Origin: Apoda limacodes
Taxonomy: Eukaryota; Arthropoda; Insecta; Lepidoptera; Limacodidae
Direction of reading: 5' to 3'
Length of the DNA: 64,000 bases
NCBI GenBank assembly: GCA_946406115.1
Contig: OX291547.1
Span: 13,645,001-13,709,000, forward strand
The position numbers were made by a program, and so were the translations under genes. Below are positions 11,140 to 21,915 of this stretch, piece by piece (position 1 is the stretch's first letter; every line of letters starts with the position of its first letter). The notes beneath the pieces are model-generated. The model was not told the DNA's origin and ran no database searches. It saw only the letters and a list, made by a program, of their open reading frames with translations.

Positions 11140-12160
11140 GCGGAATTAATGACAACGTTTATTTTAGTTAAAATTGTGAAGTAATTTAACACTCTTTAGC
11201 ACATCAGCTCTGGAAAAATATTTTGAGAACATATTTATTTATTTTATATGTTACAAAATAACCGCAAAGGAATGTTTGCTTTAAAATTTTGGAGCTTCTT
11301 TGGAAAAAGTTAGAATGTCTTTGTGCAGGAGCCGCTACTTACTCCAAGAAGTTAACTTGATCCTTGGCTAAAATGTGGCACATTTGCCTTCCACAGGTTA
11401 GCAACTATGTTATCCATAGAGATAAGTGTTTAGTGTTTTTTATTAATTATATAGGTCATGATTGCGATAATTATGTTCCCTTACGATTTTCAATATATTT
11501 ACCGTTTTTGGAAAATTATTCCCTATATGTGGCAAAAAATAGGATAACACTTTTGTGTTCGCCCATTTTCGTAAATTAAACCATGAATTGGTGTATAGAC
11601 TTTCGGTTTCAAATAAAGAATGACGTGTTTCAGCATTTTTGGAAAACCCTCCTTTAAGGGGGTAAAATGGATGAAGTTTGTTTGTTTTATTACTGCTTGA
11701 TAATGCGAGATTTCAAAGGGTGTGTAGGAAGCAATATAAAATTTAACAAATCCAGTTGAACAAGAAAAATAGTAATATAAATGTGATATCCTCACACTGT
11801 CTGTTGTTTTTCTTAACAAAAGTAGGAATTTTGTAAACATTTTACTGCGTCCCAGCCTGTGACGATATTATGAGAGCCGGTTCAGCTAAACGACACTTTT
11901 TATTGCTTTCTATAATAGTGTACAGTTCAGCAAGATACTGGTGTAAATATAAATTTATACATAAAAAACTCGATGTTAAAAGTCTTAAAAGGGGAAATTA
12001 CACTTTGCTAAATAATCTGAATTAAATTTCAAAAATAGTATTATTTGATAATTAACGAAGAGATTGGCAAAGCTTAGTGATCTACAGGAACATAATTGTA
12101 AGGGATTGTAATGGTGTGAATAACGACATCCTAGGTTTTTACCCCTGAAATCGGTTTAAT
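11140..12160. other. No recognised features
   Basis: AT-rich DNA with a few chance open frames (for example 105 codons on the minus strand at 11523-11840) that show no domain, no repeat structure and no similarity elsewhere in the window. Confidence 0.45.
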
Positions 12161-12164
12161 TAAC

Positions 12165-12510
12165 CGACTTCAAAAAAGGAAGTTCTCAGTTTGACCCGTA
12201 TGTTTGTCCGCGATTTTCTCTCAGTTTGGCTGAACCGATATTGATGCGGTTTTGGTATACAATAAAAGTCGTCCGCATAGATCCGTTATTAACTAAGCGA
12301 TATATTAGCTTGTCTCGACCCATTTCAACCCGCCTTCCAAAAAAAGGAGGAGGTTCTCAATTCGTCTGTATGTTCTTTTTCGATTTTTTTTGTATGTTTG
12401 TTACGAGATAACTTTGCGGAGTAGAACAGATTGTAACAATATTTATGTAAATGAATGGGTTAACCTGCAGATTGGTCCCATTTTAATTTGGAAAGTATCG
12501 GCCCAAAGAA
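12165..12510 (+). repeat. Dispersed repeat of the GACTTCAAAAAAGGA family
   Basis: It starts ACCGACTTCAAAAAAGGA, repeats a similar block internally (AAAAAAAGGAGGAGGTTCTCAATTCG at about 12340) and ends GGTCCCATTTTAATTTGG. Related pieces occur at about 14935-14990 (plus), 16019-16110 (minus, with the GGGACCAATCTG...GGTTAACCC block) and 46.48-46.51 kb. A 61-codon frame at 12226-12411 is inside it and is not a gene. Confidence 0.7.
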
Positions 12511-12944
12511 ACCAGAGTTAGATAAGAAAATGTATGTATGTTTACATTTATTTCTTTTTAAAAATTTCATTATGTCTTAAAAAATATACATAATAATTTC
12601 AAAAAAAAGATCGTCAAATACAAAAAAAAATTCAAACACATATGTCAAAAATCTAAAACAAAAAAATATTTAAAATCAATATTCAATAGGAAATGTCAAA
12701 TACAAAATTAAAAACGAATAAATAAATGTAATCAAAATTCAATGAAAAAATAGGTTAAATTAAAATCACAGCTTTTCACTGTAATCTTTGACAGAATTAA
12801 GTGATTTCGTCAATAAAATTTCTTTCAGTCGGCGACCAAATATCGGATCCTTGTGAAATGTCTGAAATAGTATCATTTTAGACGACCTTATTTCTAATGG
12901 ACTGCGTGGCAGATGCACCAGTGTGAATAAGATAAACAAAATAA
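12511..12944. other. A-rich stretch without features
   Basis: Very A-rich on the plus strand (runs such as AAAAAAAAATTC). No recognisable repeat family or frame. Confidence 0.4.
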
Positions 12945-13126
12945 TCTATACTAATATATAAAGCTGTAGAGTTTGTTTGCTTAAACGCGCTAATCTAAGG
13001 AACTACTGGTCGGATTTAAAAAAATCTTTCAGTGTTGGATAGCTAATTTATCGAGGAAGGCTATAGGCTAACACAAATAGGAGCGGAGCATTAATGAAAA
13101 ATGTTTCAAAATCGGGGTTTTTTTTC
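12945..13126 (+). mobile_element. Helitron-like element, truncated tandem copy
   Basis: Begins TCTATACTAATATATAAAGC and carries AACGCGCTAATCTAAGGAAC, GAGGAAGGCTATAGGCT and GAGCGGAGCA, stopping after ATCGGGGTTTT. The same blocks appear in the same order in the next element, starting at 13141. The copy is cut off after about 180 bases, so the pair looks like a head-to-tail repeat of the 5' end of one element. TC at the start preceded by A fits a Helitron 5' end. Confidence 0.6.
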
Positions 13127-13140
13127 TATACTAATCTATA

Positions 13141-13865
13141 TCTATACTAATATAAAAAGCTGAAGAATTTGTTTGTTTGAACGCGCTAATCTCAGGAACT
13201 ACTGGTCGGATTTAAAAAACTTTCAGTGTTGGATAGCCCATTCATCGAGGAAGGCTATAGGCTTTATCCAAATATATCATCACGCTTACACAGATAGGAG
13301 CGGAGTACTAATAAAAAATGTTTCAAAATCGGGGTTTTTTTATCCTTTTGAGAGCTTCCGCTGCGTGCGCTGCGTAAACGGTTAGAGTTTCGCAAAAATC
13401 ATGTATGACAGTATTGTTTCCCTATAAAAGTTCTAAAAAAAAGTCCGCGACGGCATATGTCTATATTTTAAGGTTGGCCTTTTTTATGCTAACCATATTT
13501 GTTCTAAAATAATGCATTATTTGTGAAGGTGTTTTTATAAACATGATATTAATCTTTATCCAAATAAATACGTTATTCATCACAAGCATTTAATTTAAAA
13601 CAAAATTGCCCTGGTCATCATTTGATTTCAATGAATATCTTAGGAGATATCGTAGTTTTAAAATAACGTGGCAGCAAAATAATTATCAAGTATTGCGCGC
13701 ACATTTATGACGTGCGAGGCCGGCGGGCAGTCATGAGGGGGAAGGGCTGTACGTATTATTTAAAAATATTTTACCTTCTGTGTTTTTTTTTATAATTGAG
13801 GAGTTGCCGTTAGAATCCTATGCCGATAACCAAATTAGGGCGGGCGAAGCCGGTGTGTGTATTTG
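13141..13865 (+). mobile_element. Helitron-like element, longer copy
   Basis: Starts TCTATACTAATATAAAAAGC and follows a known lepidopteran repeat layout: AACGCGCTAATCTCAGGAAC, TTCCGCTGCGTGCGCTGCGT, AAAAAGTCCGCGACGGC, then ACCATATTTGTTC and a 3' hairpin-like GGGCGGGCGAAGCCGG near 13838. The terminal CTAG is not preserved. It is degraded and contains no Rep/helicase coding. Whether the whole 0.72 kb is one insertion is inferred from block order. Confidence 0.55.
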
Positions 13866-14353
13866 TAATTACCGACAAGTAGTATATTCGACGATCCTTT
13901 ACAGTCAAACTTTTGCTGGCACAGGCGCCGGCGTTACCCCAACACTGCCTTTGCGTGTGCTTGTGCGACATGGTCCGTGAGAAGCCACCATAACAAATGC
14001 GATTACAATTCCTATCATTTTATGGATTTCGCCATTGGAAATTTTGAAAATCCGACGTGGAAGAAGAAAAAAAATTGACGTTTTCATTTTTATAGTTCCG
14101 TAACCAACCAGAACCTTATGCGAACCGTATGTCATCAGTAGATAAAGCATCGACGTATCTAAGAGGAGGGGTCAATTAGGGGGTTCAACCAAAAAAGTGC
14201 ATTTATTGTCTTTTTGAAAAAAAAAACGATGATTCCATTCGTCACTAGTTTCCTTCAAACGTCACTGTCAGCTGATCAGCGCGTCTAGAAGGCCTTTCCG
14301 TACTAAATACACACAAGCTACAATTACTACAAAAAATTAAGAAATAAATATTG

Positions 14354-14641
14354 TTTTACAAAAAAATAAAAACCGATTTAAATCTTGGCAAATATAAACT
14401 AAAAACTTAAAAAAATATTTTTTTTTATTAGTTCAAAGGAAAGAACATTAAATGAGCAAACACAAAATTACTAATATATAAGTAGTATCAATATCTAATC
14501 TGTTATTTTTGTAGTAATAAAAAAGTAAATAAGTGTGGCCATTTAATGTTCTTTTCTTTGAACTAATAAAAAAATGTTATTTTTAACTTTTTGGTTTAAA
14601 TTTGTCAAGATTTAAAGTCGGTTTTTATTTGTTTTGTAAAA
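14354..14641. mobile_element. 288-bp foldback (MITE-like) element
   Basis: Two arms of about 100 bases face each other. The left arm (14354-14454) runs TTTTACAAAAAAATAAAAACCG to GTTCAAAGGAAAGAACATTAAATG; the reverse complement of the right arm (14540-14641) runs TTTTACAAAACAAATAAAAACCG to GTTCAAAGAAAAGAACATTAAATG. The centre is about 85 bases of AT-rich DNA. The arms differ at perhaps one base in ten, so it is not young. No coding capacity. It fits a MITE or foldback transposon. Confidence 0.75.
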
Positions 14642-14934
14642 AATGCTAAATTGTTGATGCGGTTTTTTTGGTGGACAATATTTTAGTACACTGACGAGCA
14701 AAAGTAACTAGTTACTTACATATTCAACGATATTTCATAAACTAGTAAAGATAGCTTAATTTAACAAAAAGTAGGTAATAATTATATTATAAATAGTTTT
14801 ATTTTACTCATAAATAATTAAAAACGCTTCAATGTTTCTTTGACTTCATAGATGTCTTTTGCCATATGCTATTATGAGTCATGAGATAAAAATTGTCGTC
14901 TATATATTTGTGATTGATTGATAAGTAATAACCG

Positions 14935-15000
14935 GATTCAAAAAACGGAGAAGGTTCTCAATTCATAGAAATCTTTTTTTTATCTATGTTTTTACAGGTT
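14935..15000 (+). repeat. Fragment of the GACTTCAAAAAAGGA repeat
   Basis: ACCGGATTCAAAAAACGGAGAAGGTTCTCAATTC matches the inner block of the repeat at 12165-12510 in the same orientation. Only the first 60 or so bases are recognisable. Confidence 0.5.
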
Positions 15001-16018
15001 CTTGTTTTTGTCAAAAAGTTTTTTTAATATATCATTTTTTGTCGCCTGTCAGTGAGCGTCCAAGCCTTTTTTTGACCTTTATGTTTTATGTCCAGTCCAT
15101 GAAACCTAAAATTAAGATTTTGAAAAGCTATGATGAGGTTTGCATTTGCATATAGAAATAAGTTTTTCTTGCAAAAACGGCAAATTTCAACTAAAGTAGA
15201 CGAAAGTTATTGACAATGTAATTTTTAATAAATTTGTTTGCAGTTATTAAGGAGCGAAGAGTATCATTGAAGTGGTGGTCCGTTTTTGTATTTTGAGGTT
15301 AACCCTAAAAATAGCTTTTTGAAATCGACGTTGCTATTTTAGATATTTATTATTGCGATACCTTATTCTTAAAATATAAGTGAGTAACTTAAATGTCTAG
15401 AAAAACATATATAATTTTTCTATCAATAATGTTGATTACTATACGTTATATCGCAATATAACGTAGCAATATGTATAACTTCCAAATAAACTTATGCAAG
15501 ACAGCTGAAACTTTGAGTTGAAATCTTCCTCGGTTCCGACAGCGCGCATACTGTACTGAACTAGACCACCTGATACCCTACTAAAATTCTAACTCTGTTA
15601 GTTAGTTAGGTGTCACTATTTGCGAAGCTACTACCCAATAACAGCACTAATTTGACAATAATAATAGTATACAAGTTTTTATTGCTGTTTAGGGTATTTC
15701 TTTACAAAATTTTAATATGTTAATACTGACAAAAGGTAAGGTAAACAAAAACAATAAGGCGACTTAAAATCTACTAAAAAGTAAATAAGCAGACCTATAT
15801 ATGACAGAATATTAAGTTACATGTTTTATTCGCTTTTAAGTGGATTGCTTAGAATAAAGACGAGTGAAGATAGGTAAAAAAGATCTGTTAGCAGCAAATA
15901 AACTGTAGCTTTATGTTTTGTCAGTATGTCTGCATAATGGACATTTTAAGAGCATTTGCAAACGACTTTAAGGCGGAGAATACATGTACATTCGACTAAT
16001 TCTTACTAAATTATAATG
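15001..16018. other. No recognised features
   Basis: AT-rich. Only a small perfect palindrome, ACGTTATAT-CGCA-ATAACGT-like, at about 15439-15460 stands out, too short to interpret. Confidence 0.4.
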
Positions 16019-16110
16019 GGACCAATCTGTGGGTTAACCCTTCTATACTCATATATGTAAAAAAATCAAATCGAAAATCCTCCTCCTTTTTTGAAGTCAT
16101 TTAAAAATAA
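16019..16110 (-). repeat. Fragment of the GACTTCAAAAAAGGA repeat, deleted internally
   Basis: On the minus strand, GACTTCAAAAAAGGAGGAGG is followed after a short gap by GGGTTAACCCACAGATTGGTCCCATT. These two blocks are about 300 bases apart in the copy at 12165-12510, so this copy has lost the middle. Confidence 0.55.
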
Positions 16111-18200
16111 CGTCCTTATTGACATACGGTTAATTCACTCCTTCAAATATTTTAATTTTGTTTTGTATTTTTTTTACCTCCTTTCAGATCAAAACAGAAA
16201 CCATTTTGCAAGACCTTTACTTTTCGGAATCTAAATTGTCGCAGTCGATTGAAGTTCGATATCTACATAATGTATACCGTTTATTGTATGTTTTGATTCT
16301 GAACTTGTGACAACTTCACTTTGGCATATAAACACTTTATTTTGGATGAATATCCACTTTTTCTTGTCACTGAGATAAATTTTCCTACTTAAAATAAAAA
16401 AAAGTACTGTAACAAATTTACACATAGGCTTAATTAAAACTGTAATAAGAATATACATAAACTTTTTTTTATAACAAATACGCTTTCATCAGACCCTGGT
16501 TATCATTTGAGACAAGAGTATTTGTCAAGACTAATCTAAAAAGCCCAAACTCGATGGGGTAGCGTCGTTTCATTACAATATTCCACCTTTCGGCTCAATC
16601 ATCAGACCAGCTCTATGAAATCTAAATTTTATAAATACAACATATTACTAAAATAAAAAAGTCAAAGACGATCAAATTTACTGGTGGGACAAAAATGGGA
16701 CGGCGGCACTTTTAGTGTTAAGGAGGGAAAATAAATTAAAATAGATTTTACTGAATAAAACCAACCTAATTAAATGAAGTAGAATAATATGGTTTTGAAA
16801 TAATACCAAGTAAAACAGTTGAAGATTTTAAACCAGTGGGACATTGTGTAGTCTTACTCCACCACCGTTCCGCTTTTCAGCATGGCCGGAAGCTATTTGA
16901 CATTCAAACAATTTCAGTTCATGAGTTGAAGCAAATGAAACTCTTTTGAATACCTACTTATCTCCGTTAAAGTTCACACAGGCGGTTTCAAAGCAAAACG
17001 TTTCCGATAAATTCTTTGTTGTTTACATTCAAAGCTATTTGCGGAATATTTTTTGGTGACTGGTTTTTTTCGAGTGCAAAAATGAGGATTTTCCATTCGA
17101 ATTATTCTTTAGTGTTGTTTTAATATCCGGTATTTTTAGATTAGAATGTTGTGTTTTTAAATTTTTTATGTGTGAGGTCATACATTTGATACGTCACATA
17201 TATAAGGGAACAAAGTCAAATTTTTAAACAAAAATTAGGGCAATAGTGTGACATGGGGAAGAGGGTAATTTATATAACGGAAATTTTTGTGACAAATTTA
17301 AATGGATGACTCCTTATGTGCTTATTACACAAGGCTATAAAACAGAGTATAGCATGTAGACTTGGTGCATTTCAGCTAAACATTTTAAATTAAAACTTAC
17401 TGTACATTTCCAAAGGATTTTTAATAGTGAAAAACGTGAGAAGAGTTCAAAACCCCAATGGTATACTTTATCCTGTAGCCCTCTGTACATATATGTTTTG
17501 TTATAATGTGTACATATTCAAAAATTTATAAAAATAAAACATACACAACGAAACGATAATATATCTATTAAAATAAACAAATATCATTCATGAAATCGGT
17601 GTGGTCTCTTAAAAGTTGATGGGATAAAATTGATAAGTCACCCGAAGAAAACGAATATTTCTGTTGTTGATATTTGGAGTAAATTAACTTATAGGATAAT
17701 ATTTTGAAGGTAACGGAAGCAAGGAATGTACTCTAATGAGATAGAAGGGTACAGGACGGAGAATCAAAGTTTGTATTTGAAAAAAATTAGGGGTTTGATG
17801 AAATCTGGAAAACGCAGAAGTGTATGTCTGTCTACCTGCATGCTGTCGCTGCACTTTTGTGTAAAGCAGCATTATACATTTAAATGCTAAACCGACGAAC
17901 TGTATATTTTGGAGCAGCTATGATATCATGATTTCCGTACATTGTGTAACTAACCCCCCAAAGAACACATATACTACCTACCCTTAACGTACCTACCTAA
18001 CTAACCAGTATGGACAAGATTATAAGAGATAATATGAACACGAAACTTGAAAATTGAAGTATAAATTTATAGAAGGATTGGCTATGTGATCGTCTGAGTG
18101 GTAGGACCTTATTGTTTAACGTAGACCGCAGGTTCTTTAAGAGAAAGACTGAAACACCGTTCTAGTAATGAAAATAGTATCCTCTAACCCTATGCGCTTT
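16111..18200. other. About 2 kb without recognised features
   Basis: AT-rich sequence with chance frames of 60-75 codons on the minus strand. No boxes, inverted ends or similarity to other parts of the window found. Confidence 0.4.
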
Positions 18201-18461
18201 TTATTTTTCTAAAAAAATAAAAAGGCGGGAAGCTCCACCCAGCGCTTCCCACGGTACGTGACCATACCGAGGCTAACTTAGCGCACATCCCCCGAAGGAG
18301 TAGAGGTGTGAAATCATAAATGGTATAACCATTAAATTATCGTTGCAGCCGAAACTGAAGACCGAAGTTTTAAAATGTAGTTTCAGGAACAAATCCTTGT
18401 GCGTGCATAGCACAAACACTCAGCCTTAGGCTAAAGAGTGTGACATCCGTTCGCACAGACA

Positions 18462-18657
18462 CAGCCATGACATTGCCAAGAGAGCACGGCTCGTGTTAAG
18501 CACACTCCGAAGAGCAGGACGCAATAAACCCCACTGAACCATTTGTGTAGTAGGTAATAATTATTATGTACCAATGGAACAGCCATGGAATTCACCAAGA
18601 GGGCACGCCCCATGCTTAACACACTCCGAAGAGCAAGACGCAATAAGCCCCACTGCA
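18462..18657 (+). repeat. Two diverged tandem units of about 118 bp
   Basis: CAGCCATGACATTGCCAAGAG...CACACTCCGAAGAGCAGGACG (18462-18537) is repeated as CAGCCATGGAATTCACCAAGAG...CACACTCCGAAGAGCAAGACG (18580-18656). The spacing is about 118 bases. Identity of the shared 76-base block is high but not perfect. The region is less AT-rich than its surroundings, as is the stretch before it (18.22-18.31 kb, CTCCACCCAGCGCTTCCC). A 75-codon minus-strand frame spans both units but reads two repeats of the same protein phrase, so it is a by-product of the duplication. Confidence 0.7.
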
Positions 18658-18911
18658 TCCATGTAACTTCAGTCGTAGATTATAAATGATATATTTCGGT
18701 TTTCAAGCCGGCGTCCACACCATACATGATCAAGGATTCATAAACAGGTTAAATGTATAGGTATATTATCAGTTCAAGTACGAAGAATTATAGTTTATAG
18801 TTTATTTGATCGATTAACGATAGAATAAGTGTGAGTTATATTATTTATTTAATATTTAGTATCGCAGCTTTTTAGGAATTTAGTCGCGAACCAAATATGA
18901 TTCCATGAGTT

Positions 18912-19458
18912 GTTACCAGTCGCGTAGGTGAAGTATCCCTGTCGCCTTCGCGTAATCAGCGTCCGACTCCCCACAACTTGGCAACGGTTTACGTGTCAAT
19001 TTAAATAAAACAATAATTGCCTTCTTTCGCAGTTTTTCGACTCTGACAGACAACTCGGGGCAAGGACCTTTACCCTTCTACACTGTGTGATCTGTTGTCG
19101 TCGTTCAAGTCGCTCGGCACTGAACTCACATTCGTATTTGACCCAATCAAACGGATCGAAACGTTAGGCGAGAGACGTTCAAACCGTCTGTGAGCTCAGC
19201 CGATGTAACTTGAAGCGACTAACGAATGTTAACGACAAACATTCTGAGAGACCAGTAGGTTTTAAGCTTCCGATCCCCGGGCATGCCTCCATTTCATCTC
19301 CTTGTCTCCTATTTACTATACTTAGGCGAGGCCTTTGTACCTGTGTAATATAGAAGCATTATAAACAATCAAACCTCAGAAGCAACGTCCATCACTAATA
19401 CAAGCAAAAGAGTCGCATTCCAATATTCAAATCGCTACAAGACTTCTCCCTATTTGGT
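18912..19458 (+). repeat. 547-bp tandem unit, copy 1 (LTR-like ends)
   Basis: Starts TGTTACCAGTCGCGTAGGTG and runs through GTAATCAGCGTCCGACTCCC, GACAGACAACTCGGGGCAAGG, GATCCCCGGGCATGCCTCC and a TATAAA-like site to CAAATCGCTACAAGA, then 15 bases to the next copy. GC content is higher than in flanking DNA. A unit starting TGT and, in copy 2, ending ACA, with a possible TATA-like site, could be an LTR, but no internal domain or primer-binding site is identified. Confidence 0.55.
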
Positions 19459-19972
19459 GTCACCAGTCGCGTAGGTGAAGTATCACTGTCGCCTTCGCGT
19501 AATCAGCGTCCGACTCCCCGCCAATTTAAATAAAACAACAATTGCATTCTTTCGCAGTTTTTCGACTCTGACAGACAGCTCGGGGCAAGGACCTTTACCC
19601 TTCTATACTGTGTAATCTGTTGTCGTCGTTCAAGTCGCTCGACACTGAACTCACCTCCGTATTTGACCCAAACAAACGGATCGAAACGTTAGGCGAGAAA
19701 TGTTCAAACCGTCTGTGAGCTCAGCGGATGTAACTTGAAGCCACTAACGAATGTTAACGATAAACATTCTGTGAGATCAGTAGGTTTTAAGCTTCCGATC
19801 CCCGGGCATGCCTCCATCATCATCTCCTTGTCTCCTCTTTACTTTACTCAGGCGAGGCCTTTTCACCTGTAGTGTATAGCAGCAGTATAAGCAATCAAAC
19901 ATAAGAAGCAACATACATCGCTAATTCAAGCAAAAGAGTCGCATTCCAATATTCAGGTCACTACAACACTGC
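19459..19972 (+). repeat. 547-bp tandem unit, copy 2 (LTR-like ends)
   Basis: Starts TGTCACCAGTCGCGTAGGTG and repeats all blocks of copy 1 in order, ending TTCAGGTCACTACAACA. It lacks about 25 bases found in copy 1 after GACTCCCC (the CAACTTGGCAACGG piece) and has scattered substitutions. The two units are clearly paralogous and older than the 657-bp pair at 2.8 kb. Confidence 0.6.
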
Positions 19973-20920
19973 CACCTTTTATTAGCCATCAGAAAGGTAC
20001 ATAATTCCTCTCATATTAGAATGTGTTCTCTCAATAATACATTGCATTTTATATCAATTTATCGCATTTTGCATATGCCCACCTCATACGCTTTCTTTAT
20101 ATATTGTGGCCACGCGACGCTCGCCGCTGCCTATGTATGTCTACGTAAACTTATGCTGTCCCGGGTGTTCTAGTAATGAATTTTATTTTATTTTCGAATT
20201 TAGGTTTTTAACTACATAAATGTGTTAAGCCCATCTTTTGAAAGTCTACAAAAATATTAAAGACCTCCACCGCCACGATCCTGGCTAACTTTTTCTAAGT
20301 CCTCGATCTTCCACGATCTTATTCAATTATTATTTTGATAATTATGTTAGTTTTATATAACAATTTTATTTTATGTAAATTTTTTTTTTTTTTTTATTAT
20401 TAAATTTTATTTTTATAAAATTTAATATTATAAAGGACGAAGATTGCTTGGTAGACGGGTAGGCTTGGCAGATGGGTACAATTGATAAACATAATATTGA
20501 TTATGCAGCGTAAACTTTGTATTTTTACCTGCCACTATACTTATTATACTTATTTTATAAGTGTTGGACACCATAGAAATTAAATCACCACCTATATTTC
20601 ACAGTGCACTATCGGATACGGCATTATTAATTACCTCATGTGCATCGATTGACACCTCTATTACTCAATTCAGTGTATTCGGTCTGACTTATAGCTGGCA
20701 GAGAAAACAAAGTTTGTTTGTATCTATTTGAGTTTCAGAAATATTTGGTATTAAAAATAGCTAATTTTGTAATTTGCCTAAATTTATTATATTCATAACT
20801 CAGTAGTTAACAATTTCACTCTTTAAAAGGCTGTTCGATCCCCTACCGATGCAGGAGTGGCACTATTTTAAAATATATTTGAAGTCTGGGAGGATTCGCA
20901 TGATCCTCTGGGAAGTGTTT
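19973..20920. other. No recognised features
   Basis: AT-rich DNA with a long T run and a small AAATTTTAT palindrome near 20.39-20.43 kb. No frame, boxes or repeat family. Confidence 0.4.
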
Positions 20921-20924
20921 TGCT

Positions 20925-21377
20925 GTTTATTCTAATTCATTTGACTGCGTCCAACATTAAAATCTCATCAGGAAGCTAAATGACTTAGGTATTAGAAGCA
21001 AAGCTTTTAACCTTTTGAACTTCTTAATGAGCAGAGTGCGAAAAATTGATATCAACAATGAAAGATCTCTGGAATCAGGAGTCACTATAGGAGTCCCTCA
21101 GTTCTTTTCAATTTCCTATTTAAATGAATGGTAATGAAAAATCCATGACGTTGTATTATTTGCTAACGACACTTCTTTACTTTTTAAATTTATTTCTAAA
21201 AGGGAAAAAAATGTGTAATGGAGAATTATTAGAATTCGGTAGAAATATACATTGTGAACCGGAGGGCAATTACACCATTATTGTAAAAAAGAGGGTAAAA
21301 AAAATAGCATTAAATAATTTCAAGGTTTCAAAAGTGTTTTTAAAAACCTAAATGAAATAAAAAACTTTTGACTTTGA
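20925..21377 (+). mobile_element. Degraded LINE: reverse transcriptase fragment and 3' tail
   Basis: In the plus direction the translation reads FDCVQH, then LIRKLNDLGIRSKAFNLLN, IDINNERS and GVTIGVPQ, which are the reverse transcriptase blocks between the first catalytic aspartate and the PQG motif. After a deletion it continues VVLFANDTSLLFKF, where the YADD-type box has become FAND. The 3' end is AATAAAAAACTTTTGACTTTGACT, a typical LINE terminus. Stops, deletions and frame changes make it dead. It belongs to a different family from the LINE at 5.7 kb, judging from the tail. Confidence 0.85.
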
Positions 21378-21404
21378 CTATTAAACTCACTGATTTGTAT
21401 ACGT

Positions 21405-21480
21405 CACTTAATGATGATGAAATTTTTTGTGTGTGTTTGAGTGAGTCCCTGGATGGTTTAGATTTACAATTCAATTCAGT
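21405..21480 (+). repeat. Helitron-like or related repeat fragment
   Basis: GATGATGAAATTTTTTGTGTGTGTTTGAGTG followed by GGTTTAGATTTACAATT matches the type of repeat seen at about 47.36-47.50 kb, with ATTTTGATAAATG and GTGTGTTTCAGTG. Only a short piece remains. Confidence 0.45.
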
Positions 21481-21604
21481 AGGTGTTGAGTTATTAAAAA
21501 TAAAGTGTATTAAATTGTATGGGATGGAATGGAGACCGTAATCCCGCATTCTTTGGCAGTGCGCATGCAGGGGAAGGTGTCTCAATTTACTAATTTCTAC
21601 ATCC

Positions 21605-21915
21605 ATGATACAATTTTATTGTCGGTGGTGGACGAGAGATTTCGATTTCTCCTTGTATTCTGAGTGGCAGAGGTTCAATCCTGGCGTGTGCCAATGAGTC
21701 TTTTTCTTAATTTTTCAAGTATATTGATTATTCACACCACTGGATTTTTAGTGAAGAAAAACATCATAAGGAAACCTGCATACGTCAAGAAAAGACGTAT
21801 GTGCAGGCTACAATCCGCACTAGGCCTGCGAATGGACTGTGACCAAAATCACCCTCGGTGAGGGTAGGCCGTGCCTCAACAGTCGGGACGTATGAGGCTG
21901 ATAAGGAACCATTAC
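21605..21915 (+). repeat. SINE-like dispersed retroelement
   Basis: A B-box-like GGTTCAATCCTGGCGTGTGC at about 21672 is followed by the body ATCATAAGGAAACCTGCATACG, AATCCGCACTAGGCCTGCG, GGACTGTG and GTAGGCCGTGCCTCAACAGT, ending GAGGCTGAT. This order matches an abundant lepidopteran repeat that usually ends in a GAT-rich tail. The A box is not convincing, so the promoter half may be lost. Confidence 0.65.
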
